DNA of 38,278 nucleotides from Clostridia bacterium (GTDB taxonomy: Bacteria > Bacillota > Clostridia > SK-Y3). Below the pieces are notes generated by a model. That model was not told where the DNA came from and made no database searches. It worked only from the letters and a program-made list of their open reading frames with translations. Below are positions 25,608-34,455 of this stretch, in pieces. Made by a program: the position numbers and the translations under genes. The stretch lies in assembly GCA_007117465.1 (NCBI GenBank), contig SKGK01000211.1, positions 1 through 38,278 on the forward strand, written 5' to 3'. The first letter of the stretch is position 1. Each line of letters starts with the position of its first letter.

Positions 25608-28600
25608 CTAAATCTCCCCTATCGCTTCTAATGTCCGTCTTAGCATTGCAATTACTTCTGCACGCGTTACATTTTCTGAAGGTTCTAGCATGGTATCAGA
25701 TTTTCCAATAATAATGCCTTTATATGCTGCAAATTCAAGCGCTGTTCGATATCGCGAACTAATCCTTTCGGCATCTTCAAACTGTACAATCGGAATATTA
25801 ACATCCTCTACCTTTTCACCCATTTTAATCTCATATAATCTTACTAGCATTGAAATTGCTTCTTGCCTTGAAATATACTCTTGATGTGGCACTAGCTGTA
25901 ATAATCCTGCTTTTAGTGCTGTATCCATGTAAGTATTCTCACTATAATCTACTGCTAACACATCAAACACGATTTTAACACAATCTTCTACTGTAATTGC
26001 TCTTTCAGGGTAAAAACTTTTTTGCTGCGAGCCTATGCTTTTAATATCATACTTTGAAAAAATCAACCGTATGTCTGATGCCGCCCAGTGAGACGAAACA
26101 TCATTAAATCTCCATTGGGAGTTTGTAGCCGCAATCCCTATCCCACCTGTTGTATTACTTTCAAATGTCACGAGTGCATCTTGCTCGCCTACCCTAAAAC
26201 GGTAATCCCCTTCTAAGGTTGTCCACCTAGAAATGAAACCTAATTGCTTGGTAGTAAGCGGCTGAATCTCTACACCAAATTCAGTATAGAAACTACTATA
26301 TGTCTTCGTTATGGTAAGCGGTCTTTGCAATGTTTGTAATGCAATACTCGTGTTTCCTGCTTTTAACACCACCTCGACTTGCGTCATTCTAAGTGCGGTG
26401 GTATTTGCTACATTAAAGAAAGTTGTTGATGTCACGTCTGTAAAAATAAGATCGACTACTACTTCTTCGGCATTGCTAAAATATTTTGATATCTCAGGTA
26501 CATCTAATACGTCCGGTCGTATAACAAACCTAGCCCCTTCACCTATATCAATAATTAGATTTTCTTTTGCTTGCGAAAGTCCTGCAAAAACTTTGTACGC
26601 CACACTTATGCGTCTAGAACTTATGCGCCCAAAAGAAGAATGTGGTATACGCATATCAATTACATAATCTAAGTATCGATCCGTATACATGTCTTCTAAA
26701 AATCGATCAGCATTAATGCCAATAATCTCTTTATACCATTCGCCTGTCCTGCGATTATATCCATCTTCAATAATCGGTCCTGTTATCACCGTTTCTCTAT
26801 CAGTGTCAGTATCATAATCATCTTCACTCCGCAGCGTTCTTACCGATACCGTGTGTGTGGGATAAGATATTAGACCTGTTTCTTTATGTACGGCATAAAG
26901 CCTTGCATAATATCTTACGTTAGAGGACAACCCTCCTACTCTATACTCCCAATCATCACGGATATCAATGCGCCTCGCCCCTTCGTACTCCGAATTGGTT
27001 GCAATTTCAATCATATAACTTACTTCTTGCGTACTTTGATTCCACTCATACGTAATATAATCTTTTCCAATTGCATCAGCTGCATTTTTGATACCAAAAC
27101 CCGTTGGGGAATCTGGCGCTATATATACCGTTGTTTTAACAAGTCTAGAATCACTCCAATCAGAAGTTTTTACTTCGTCTCTGTCATTGGATACCTCAGC
27201 GCGAATCCAAAAATAATATGGTGTATCAGCCTCTAAATTCCTCACTAAATAGACATTGGTGGTGTCAAAATAACTTGCTGGAATCTCAACTTCTCCACCT
27301 GCCGTTTGGATATTATCTTGCGTAGACCACTTAAGGTAATACGTATACGTTAATCCATAGCGTTCTGCCGTTCTATCCCATGCTAGTTCAATACCTTCGT
27401 TGTTATCTCTTGCAACTGCTCTCGTCCAGCGAGGTACAGCAGGTTTTTCTAGGGGAACCGTATAATCTACATCCGTTGTGATAATAACTGGGTCAGAAGG
27501 CTCTGACATTTCATCTATATTGCGATACGCTCTTAACCAGATAATATACATCTTATTGGGCATTAAATCCTCAATGGTATATTCCATCAACTCATGACTA
27601 TCCCCATAAGGATTCTCTATACCCATAATCTGTAGCGGCTTTTCGCGAATTTCACTATAATCTGTCATATCCTCTTCAAATAACATATATCCAATAGCAA
27701 ATTGCACATCTGTATCATACTGTATTTCTCTATAGACATTATTTTGTACGCTTTGATCGTACGCTTCACTATATACCCACTCTCCTGTTTGCTCATCCTT
27801 AATTTCCATCCATCCTGTACGCCACTCTACCGTTGCCGAAGTCTTATCTACATATAAATTCCCTTGCAAATCCTCTTTAACCCGAAATGGTGGCTTAGAG
27901 GGCGATACAGGCACACTAATGTCACCTGAATCCGTCAATACCATCTCTACTGCTGGGTCAGAATAATAATAAGCATGCTGTATTTGTCCATCTATGTTAA
28001 TTATAAATCTTTTTTTAGCAACTGCTTTAATATAATATACAGTATTATGAGAAAGTCCTTCAAATTCGTACTGATAGGCAACAACATTTTGCGTAGAAGT
28101 TTCTCCTATCTTTTCATATACATAATGCTGCTGTTGTGGCTGAAAATCCGTAATGGTAGGCGGTATTTGAGGATTATAAAGTTCTGTTGGGTCAGTTGTA
28201 ATCCAAAAGTCATAGTAAATACTCTCATCTCTTGTTCCTTCAGCATCTTTGGGCGCATACCATAGCATTTTTATACGGTCATGCCCAATCTCCATCTGGA
28301 CATCATTATTTTCTGGGATACTATACCTAAAGTCAGGCACTGCCGGCGCATACGGTACTTGTGAAAGATACGCACCTAACTCATCTGATTCAATATACAA
28401 ACGATTACCATATTCATCGTATTCATCTTGTAACCACACCCGCACTCTATATTTAAATTTCTCTTCTTCACCATTATATACTTTGATATACCGTATAACA
28501 TCTTTTTGTCCACCTATACTTCTCCACAAATCCCCTTGCTCTTGTTGCATGATGATATATTCTGTTTCTTCTGTTCCACTTACACTAGAAGTAACGCGCT

Positions 28601-29426
28601 GCCATTCCATCTTCCAAATATCGTAATTGGCTCCTGCTGATACGCGTGTCATGGTAGCTGGAATATAAGTATATCCAATTGAGATCTTCGCCTGAGGTGC
28701 TACAACAACTCTACTATCATAAACTACTGGCTCTATCTTTACATAATAAACCGTACCTGGCCTTCTATTTCTAGAAACATACGATAACTTATTATTCCCT
28801 GTGGGTTTTACTGCTGCTGATGGTCCTATGTCTTGTGGGGAAACTTCGATAGGACTTGTGGTTGCAAAATCTCTACTTTGAGAAATATAAATGCGATATC
28901 CTATATGCTGATTATTGTACCTGACATCATCCCATACAATTTCAATCTCCTCAATTCCTGCCGGGTATACGTTAAGATCTACACCCGTTAAAAACATCAC
29001 TTCATCATCTGGCTGCCTTAAAGAAGTATGCGTTTGCCCTGGGTAGTCAGGATCATTATCCGGATGGATATGCCCCGCGTTGGCATACACATGATAAACC
29101 GTTCCCGAATCAAGCTGTGTAAGCCTTGTCTGCGTCGTACCTTCTGAAAGAGAAGGACCATATTTTTGGAATGTTTCACCATTTTTCTTGTAAAACACAT
29201 TATAGTGCCTACTGATACCATCAAATACAACCGGTTCCCAGTCCACATTTACATAATGTCCTCTAGTTTGTGGACTAGCATCATACCCTATTGATGGATT
29301 TCCATTAATCTCTCTTACGCTTATGTTTTTAGGATGTTCCTGCACTGTTGCAAACACTACCTGAGAAAGGGGAATGCTTTGTAGTAATATCATTAACATA
29401 ACAGCCCATACTATTTTCTTTTTCAT
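25608..29426 (-). CDS. Giant secreted fibronectin type III and SLH protein
   Basis: About 1272 residues. A signal peptide (MKKKIVWAVMLMILLQSIPLSQVVFA) is followed by some six or seven fibronectin type III modules, each ending in a Y-x-Y-like strand motif (SGTVYHVYANAG, PGTVYYVKIEPV, HNTVYYIKAVAKK, NKMYIIWLRAYR, ADTPYYFWIRAEV, SNVRYYARLYAV). Next is a separate domain with FVIRPDVLDV at about 26500 that is also present in the neighbouring giant protein. The last 160 residues are weak SLH repeats (FNDVSSHWAASDIRLIFSKY, ITVEDCVKIVFDVL, ENVTRAEVIAMLRRTLE). The start is the ATG at 29426 after AAAGGGGGAAA. It overlaps neither neighbour and is second in the operon. No catalytic motif was seen; an adhesin or scaffold role is inferred. 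Confidence 0.88.
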   Translation of the reverse strand: MKKKIVWAVMLMILLQSIPLSQVVFATVQEHPKNISVREINGNPSIGYDASPQTRGHYVNVDWEPVVFDGISRHYNVFYKKNGETFQKYGPSLSEGTTQTRLTQLDSGTVYHVYANAGHIHPDNDPDYPGQTHTSLRQPDDEVMFLTGVDLNVYPAGIEEIEIVWDDVRYNNQHIGYRIYISQSRDFATTSPIEVSPQDIGPSAAVKPTGNNKLSYVSRNRRPGTVYYVKIEPVVYDSRVVVAPQAKISIGYTYIPATMTRVSAGANYDIWKMEWQRVTSSVSGTEETEYIIMQQEQGDLWRSIGGQKDVIRYIKVYNGEEEKFKYRVRVWLQDEYDEYGNRLYIESDELGAYLSQVPYAPAVPDFRYSIPENNDVQMEIGHDRIKMLWYAPKDAEGTRDESIYYDFWITTDPTELYNPQIPPTITDFQPQQQHYVYEKIGETSTQNVVAYQYEFEGLSHNTVYYIKAVAKKRFIINIDGQIQHAYYYSDPAVEMVLTDSGDISVPVSPSKPPFRVKEDLQGNLYVDKTSATVEWRTGWMEIKDEQTGEWVYSEAYDQSVQNNVYREIQYDTDVQFAIGYMLFEEDMTDYSEIREKPLQIMGIENPYGDSHELMEYTIEDLMPNKMYIIWLRAYRNIDEMSEPSDPVIITTDVDYTVPLEKPAVPRWTRAVARDNNEGIELAWDRTAERYGLTYTYYLKWSTQDNIQTAGGEVEIPASYFDTTNVYLVRNLEADTPYYFWIRAEVSNDRDEVKTSDWSDSRLVKTTVYIAPDSPTGFGIKNAADAIGKDYITYEWNQSTQEVSYMIEIATNSEYEGARRIDIRDDWEYRVGGLSSNVRYYARLYAVHKETGLISYPTHTVSVRTLRSEDDYDTDTDRETVITGPIIEDGYNRRTGEWYKEIIGINADRFLEDMYTDRYLDYVIDMRIPHSSFGRISSRRISVAYKVFAGLSQAKENLIIDIGEGARFVIRPDVLDVPEISKYFSNAEEVVVDLIFTDVTSTTFFNVANTTALRMTQVEVVLKAGNTSIALQTLQRPLTITKTYSSFYTEFGVEIQPLTTKQLGFISRWTTLEGDYRFRVGEQDALVTFESNTTGGIGIAATNSQWRFNDVSSHWAASDIRLIFSKYDIKSIGSQQKSFYPERAITVEDCVKIVFDVLAVDYSENTYMDTALKAGLLQLVPHQEYISRQEAISMLVRLYEIKMGEKVEDVNIPIVQFEDAERISSRYRTALEFAAYKGIIIGKSDTMLEPSENVTRAEVIAMLRRTLEAIGEI

Positions 29427-29439
29427 CTGATTTCCCCCT

Positions 29440-32400
29440 TTACTCAATCTCTAATTTATCTAATATTCGTTTTAACATAACAATATATGTTGCGCGTGTT
29501 ATCTCTTGCTTAGGTCTAAAACGCTGGTTTTCTGTCTTTAGTATTTGCATATCCACACTTAGCCTTACGGCTTTTAGTAAATGTGCTCTGATATGTTGTT
29601 CATCTGTTATAATAACATTTCTAGAAGGAATTAGGTCATCTATATTGGTATGTGTATATAAAGTATACAGCTGCATCCCCATAAACGCTGCCTGCTCTTT
29701 TATTAAGCTATCTTGCAAACGATTTAAATTCAACGCTTTATCTAAGCCATATGCTTTGGCACGAATGGCAATATTAGGATTATAAGACGGCTTTCGATAC
29801 TGCTCAGCTACTCTCTCAAAAATCAGTATTGCCTCTTGTATTGTAATCGCTTCATTAGGTCTAAAATAAGCACTAACTGCTAAAATTGCTGCTAAATCAT
29901 ATCGATTAATCATATATTGTAGTTCCTCTTGATACTCATGTCCTGGTAAATCAAAAAACATTGAGGTTGTTTTGATAGCCGCTAGTTTAATACCATCTAT
30001 TTGATTAATTTCGCAGCGACTGATTTGCTGTACTATATGATTTTGACCCAGTAGCTTCACCCAATTACGACCACTCCCTATTATTTTATGTGGTGCTATT
30101 GATGCATTGGTATCCATAGTATTGTGGCGGTAATTTAATTGTGCTAAAAGTGGGCGCGGAATATCTTTTAGGGTGCTTGCATACTTAATATAGTTTCTGC
30201 TTTCAATTATTTCTTTGATATATTGCCCTAACTCTCTTTCAATTTCATCAAGTAGCCTCTCCACTTCTTTTTCCGTCTCTGTAAGCTCTGGATTAATGCT
30301 TTCAAGTTCTCTTCTCTTTTCATAAATGAGTCCACTCGTACCTGCTGTGCCATCTTTTCCATATAACATATCATGGATACGCTGTTCAAATTCATCATCT
30401 GTAATACCAAAAGCTTTAGTAACACCTTTTAATGAAGTAATATCTGATACTAGTGCCCTCCCCTGCGCTGGGCGATAGGCTGAACTATCTTTCAAATCTT
30501 CTAACGTAATCGCTACATATACATCTTCTACCGATGATTGATTTTCCTTTCTTGCCATCATCTCAGTAATAGATGCTGTTCGATGCACATCTAATACCCC
30601 TGGCCTAAAAATAAAATCTCCATTTAATGTAGATAATACTAACGTTTTTCCTGTCTCATCTAATACTTCAATGAGCTTTACAGGTATATCTACTGTAAAT
30701 GCTGCTCTTTTGTGCGTTGCTTTTTCTTGTGCTTTAGTAAAATCAATGACAAACTCTGGCTGCCCATCATTGCGAAGATAGTGAATTGTCTTACTTGCTC
30801 TCATTTTTATACGATAGTATATACTATCTGAACGTTCTATATCTTCATATACCCAATATAATGTATCTCTATAACGATTAATGCTATCTAAGAAAACAGC
30901 ATCATTATCATGCTTACGTTCTTCTTCTTCATAATCTTCAGCACTAAATTCAGTACGTGCAGATATGGTGCCTGTATATTTAGATACAGTATCCCCTCCT
31001 ACATCTACTGTTCGTATTTTTATATAATATCTTGTATTAGAGCCTAGACCCGTAATATATGCACTATACCACTCGTAATTTGTACCAAGCAGATTGGTGG
31101 TTTGCCAACGCTCCATATTGCGAGTACTTATATCGCTATACTGAGTACCCGTTCTTATTTCTCTATAATCTTCTTCATCTTCTGCACGAATCGCAATTTC
31201 ATATTGATACTGCACCTGTCCTTCTTGATTAAGATGTTTTAGACCTCTCCACGTTATTTTAAGTTCATGATAGATGTTAAAATTACCATGCGTAAAATCA
31301 TCCTCCTCCGCTTCTAATACAGATAGTAATGTTGGTGGCTCTAATATCAATGTGGTTACGGGTACTGTTATCCACTCTGAATACAAAACCGTATCTTCTT
31401 CGCCCTCTTCTGGTAGTACCGTTCTCTTTGCACGAATACTAAAAAAGTATACCGTATTGGCTTGTAGCTCTGCTGCTTCAAATATAAAGTTTTTGTTCTG
31501 TACATTATAAGCATCTAATATATCAGCATGTTCAAAGACATACGGTTTGTACTGTGCCTCATCTAAGGTTGCAGGATCCCCATTCCAGTCTACTGCATTT
31601 TCAATTGAAACCTCTGTCCGAAGCAATTCATATTCTATTTGTGCATTTGGATAAATTGCCCCTAGTGGCGTATTGTTATCACGCCAAGTTAAAAATGCAC
31701 GATAACTCTCCACCATTAAGTTGCCATCTGCATCTTTTGCCACTGCAAAATCATCTGGTGCTAATGGATGTTTTTCACCATCACCAGGCCCTTCTATTCC
31801 TTTACGAAGCGTAGTAGCACTAAGTGTCTGGGAATACGCAGAGTATTTAGGTTCTTCACCGTCTACCTCTATCTTGGTACGCACAATCATATAATATGTA
31901 GTATTGGCCTCTAAAGGCTTTTGTAGATATTGTGGATCATCACCATTAATTCGGGCTTCTCTTTTTCTGCCTTGGTCATAAGTTGAAAATTCAATGAGTG
32001 GATTATCACTATCAATATCTACTTCTTCAATTGTCCCATCATGCGAACGGATTAACATTTTCCCATCACTAGTTACTTTATAAATCCATTCTTCAAAATC
32101 GCCATATTTCCCTGCACCATATTGCCCTAAATCCCCCGCTTCCACTTCTTCCCTATCTCTTTTTTTACTAACGGTTACTTCATAATGAACCGTCGGAAGC
32201 CCTTCTTCTTCGGGGAAATAATCTCCTGCTCGTATGTCTACTCGCCCCCATGCAAGTTTTGCATAATCTACACCTACTTCTTCCACATGTAAAAGCTGGG
32301 GAAGCGGCGGCTTATTTTCACGATACCGCGGCGTCGTAAATGCAATTGGCAGGGTATAGTTAGATGTCATGCTTGAATCTTGTTCTAATCGCTCTGTATA

Positions 32401-34053
32401 CATTTTCAAAAAGTATACTTTGTTTAGTAGCAATGTGTCGGGATAACCATTATTATCATCGCTCTCTTCAAATAATCCTTGTCCTCTAAATTCATACTCA
32501 ATTCTTTCTTTCCCAGTATATAGTTCTCCATCTCTTACTTGATTCGCATCAATCACTTTTAACCCTTCATTAGTAATCGAAACCCATTTTGCTTTTCTGT
32601 ATTTTATAGGATATTCTCCTAGCACTTCTCCTTTGTGGTTAGTAAGAATTTCTGTAATCGGTTGACCGATTTCATTATATAAGTCTTCAATTGCAGAATT
32701 AAGGAACAGATAATACCTATAATCTAGATTGTCACTTTGTTCTATCATCTGTTCATAATTGTCAGGTTTATCCCATCGTAGCGTAACAATAGGAACTTTA
32801 CTGTCTGCGTCTAATACGGTGCGAACTACTTCTAAATTTTCTGGCATTGGTGGCAACGTAGCTTCAACACCACTTAAGTTTACATGCAAAAGCTGTGACC
32901 TTAGTTCTATCGGAATCCCTTCTAACATCTCATCAGCTGTGGCCGTTACCATATAGTAGTTTAAAAAGTTTGCGGTATTCGCTAAAAAAGCTTCCACATA
33001 CTGCTCCGTAATGCCAGCAGAATCTTCTTCTCTTTCAAAATATGCACGTGTTAAATTATTTTGATCTGGCCCTACCCAAAATTCATATAAAAAATTTGGA
33101 AAAGCAACAAATGTACCATCATTTCTCACACGATATGCTGTCATCATGGCATTATTAGCACCATGTCTTTCTAATTTTACCTGCAAATAAGTAGTAATAA
33201 ATTCTTGCTGCAATTCACTTTCCACATATCGTGTATGCTCAAAATTTCCTTCACTAAAACGTGGATAGATTTGCATATAATAAATAGCACCTGCTCTTAG
33301 TGCACTTGGTTTTCCAATCCCACTATTATCATCTGCTTCTTTTGTCCACTCAAAGCGGATATTCTCATCCGTCACCTGAAGATTATAAAGACTAGAATCT
33401 ACTAACTCAAAACTATTGCCGCCCCAACGATTGAGCGTATAATTTCCATCTGCATACTCTATATAAAAGCGCTCTACTGTATCGGCAGTAGCTGATTTTG
33501 ATTTGCGCACATTAATTTCATAATCAACAGATTGAACGTATGACACAGGATCTGCCGCTTGTATTAGTCTATCCCATGAGACTCTAATCCCTGGATTCGT
33601 TCCGACTTCTGTCTGGTTTTCTGTAATGGTCTCATTGATGCGAAAAGCATTAAAGTTGGTAACGCGTGTGATTGCTTGTACCTTATATATATTACTATCT
33701 GTGGTTAATTCATCATCGGCTACATCATATGCCCTAAGTATAAATGTATATACATAGCCTGGCAACAAATTCGTAACTTCATATTGCATCAAACTAACAT
33801 CTTGTGCCTCTATACGTTCTAGCTCTATGAATTCACCTTGCGCATTATAATATGCGATTTGATATTCAGCAGCATTAATAATGCGACTCCATTCTAATGT
33901 CACAGCATTACTCTTAATAAGGTATTTTTGCTGCTGTCTTGCAACGCGTAGCACATTTTCTTCTTGCGCTTCTCCTTGTGGTACATACCAACCCAATGTA
34001 ATAACAAATACCATTAATACGCATAACGCCATTATCTTTCTATATTTATACAT
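29440..34053 (-). CDS. Giant secreted fibronectin type III protein with degenerate SLH end
   Basis: About 1537 residues. A signal peptide (YRKIMALCVLMVFVITLGWYV) precedes at least seven fibronectin type III modules (motifs PGYVYTFILRAYD, AGAIYYMQIYPRF, NKVYFLKMYTER, ANTTYYMIVRTK, ANTVYFFSIRAKR, SNTRYYIKIRTVD). Then come a domain with FIFRPGVLDV (near 30600) shared with the next gene, and a charged coiled-coil-like helix (ETEKEVERLLDEIERELGQY, near 30260). The C-terminal region has SLH-like blocks (YDLAAILAVSAYFRPNEAIT, RLSVDMQILKTENQRFRPKQ, ITRATYIVMLKRILDKLE). The SLH units are weak, so wall binding may need the partner proteins. The ATG at 34053 follows GGAGTG. It heads the operon, 13 bases before the next start. 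Confidence 0.87.
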   Translation of the reverse strand: MYKYRKIMALCVLMVFVITLGWYVPQGEAQEENVLRVARQQQKYLIKSNAVTLEWSRIINAAEYQIAYYNAQGEFIELERIEAQDVSLMQYEVTNLLPGYVYTFILRAYDVADDELTTDSNIYKVQAITRVTNFNAFRINETITENQTEVGTNPGIRVSWDRLIQAADPVSYVQSVDYEINVRKSKSATADTVERFYIEYADGNYTLNRWGGNSFELVDSSLYNLQVTDENIRFEWTKEADDNSGIGKPSALRAGAIYYMQIYPRFSEGNFEHTRYVESELQQEFITTYLQVKLERHGANNAMMTAYRVRNDGTFVAFPNFLYEFWVGPDQNNLTRAYFEREEDSAGITEQYVEAFLANTANFLNYYMVTATADEMLEGIPIELRSQLLHVNLSGVEATLPPMPENLEVVRTVLDADSKVPIVTLRWDKPDNYEQMIEQSDNLDYRYYLFLNSAIEDLYNEIGQPITEILTNHKGEVLGEYPIKYRKAKWVSITNEGLKVIDANQVRDGELYTGKERIEYEFRGQGLFEESDDNNGYPDTLLLNKVYFLKMYTERLEQDSSMTSNYTLPIAFTTPRYRENKPPLPQLLHVEEVGVDYAKLAWGRVDIRAGDYFPEEEGLPTVHYEVTVSKKRDREEVEAGDLGQYGAGKYGDFEEWIYKVTSDGKMLIRSHDGTIEEVDIDSDNPLIEFSTYDQGRKREARINGDDPQYLQKPLEANTTYYMIVRTKIEVDGEEPKYSAYSQTLSATTLRKGIEGPGDGEKHPLAPDDFAVAKDADGNLMVESYRAFLTWRDNNTPLGAIYPNAQIEYELLRTEVSIENAVDWNGDPATLDEAQYKPYVFEHADILDAYNVQNKNFIFEAAELQANTVYFFSIRAKRTVLPEEGEEDTVLYSEWITVPVTTLILEPPTLLSVLEAEEDDFTHGNFNIYHELKITWRGLKHLNQEGQVQYQYEIAIRAEDEEDYREIRTGTQYSDISTRNMERWQTTNLLGTNYEWYSAYITGLGSNTRYYIKIRTVDVGGDTVSKYTGTISARTEFSAEDYEEEERKHDNDAVFLDSINRYRDTLYWVYEDIERSDSIYYRIKMRASKTIHYLRNDGQPEFVIDFTKAQEKATHKRAAFTVDIPVKLIEVLDETGKTLVLSTLNGDFIFRPGVLDVHRTASITEMMARKENQSSVEDVYVAITLEDLKDSSAYRPAQGRALVSDITSLKGVTKAFGITDDEFEQRIHDMLYGKDGTAGTSGLIYEKRRELESINPELTETEKEVERLLDEIERELGQYIKEIIESRNYIKYASTLKDIPRPLLAQLNYRHNTMDTNASIAPHKIIGSGRNWVKLLGQNHIVQQISRCEINQIDGIKLAAIKTTSMFFDLPGHEYQEELQYMINRYDLAAILAVSAYFRPNEAITIQEAILIFERVAEQYRKPSYNPNIAIRAKAYGLDKALNLNRLQDSLIKEQAAFMGMQLYTLYTHTNIDDLIPSRNVIITDEQHIRAHLLKAVRLSVDMQILKTENQRFRPKQEITRATYIVMLKRILDKLEIE

Positions 34054-34071
34054 ACATGCGTTCACTCCTAT

Positions 34072-34143
34072 CTATTTAAAGCTTCCCTTAAAAAGGCGCA
34101 TTCGCTCTTCGCTATGGGGAGTTGCTCGCCTGCACCCCTTCAT
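34072..34143 (-). CDS. Possible 23-codon leader ORF upstream of the FN3-SLH operon
   Basis: The minus strand reads MKGCRRATPHSEERMRLF then KGSFK and a stop, ending 18 bases before the first giant gene. The block (34085-34140) is clearly richer in G+C than its surroundings and can fold (GGGGTGC with GCA...CCCC around a 6-nt loop). No ribosome site precedes the ATG. It may be a leader peptide, a structured RNA or a small insertion; coding status is unproven. Confidence 0.3.
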   Translation of the reverse strand: MKGCRRATPHSEERMRLFKGSFK

Positions 34144-34181
34144 TTCTTATTGCCTTTGTTCTCCGTAACGATGTATGTTGC

Positions 34182-34211
34182 TTTATAGGTGCGTTTTAGA
34201 ACTTAAATCAA
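34182..34211 (-). promoter_or_regulatory. Candidate promoter of the FN3-SLH operon
   Basis: On the minus strand TTGATT (34206-34211), 18 bases, then TATAAA (34182-34187). The -35 box and spacer lie inside repeat copy 2. Each box has one or two mismatches. Confidence 0.4.
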
Positions 34212-34235
34212 CAGAAAATTTTTATACTTTCCTAG
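34189..34235. repeat. Intergenic repeat, copy 2
   Basis: Matches 12478-12524 at 42 of 47 positions in the same orientation, without gaps. Here it lies about 135-180 bases upstream of the first giant surface-protein gene. The rest of the 34066-34447 gap holds the leader ORF and the inverted-repeat structure listed separately. Confidence 0.75.
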
Positions 34236-34326
34236 GCAATTAAAAATGCGTATGACTATATTCATATTTATCGGTAATTTCATAAAAAAAATTAATATGC
34301 TTATGCATTGTTCAGCAAATTTTGAA

Positions 34327-34455
34327 AAGTTTAGCTTCTGCTTAATTTCATTACATCCAGATAATTGTATCACGAAACAGAGGGTAACCCACTGAATTTG
34401 CAAGATTATTTTTATGTGTCTAAAATTATGGTTTAGTGATACTGAAGCTAAACTT
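34327..34455. repeat. Nested inverted repeats at the 3' end of the PAS-GGDEF-HD-GYP gene
   Basis: Outer arms AAGTTTAGCTTC (34327-34338) and GAAGCTAAACTT (34444-34455) are perfect 12-bp complements. Inner arms GTATCACGAAAC (34367-34378) and GTTTAGTGATAC (34431-34442) match at 11 of 12. A GGGTAACCC palindrome (34382-34390) lies within. The right outer arm covers the stop codon of the gene. In the minus-strand transcript the whole 129 nt can fold as a branched stem. No U run follows, so it is not a standard terminator. Confidence 0.7.

Noticed and set aside
34066-34200. c-di-GMP riboswitch upstream of the surface operon
   Set aside because: A GGCAATAAGAAATG segment hinted at a GEMM-I core, but the conserved GCAAAGCC partner and the tetraloop-receptor layout are absent.
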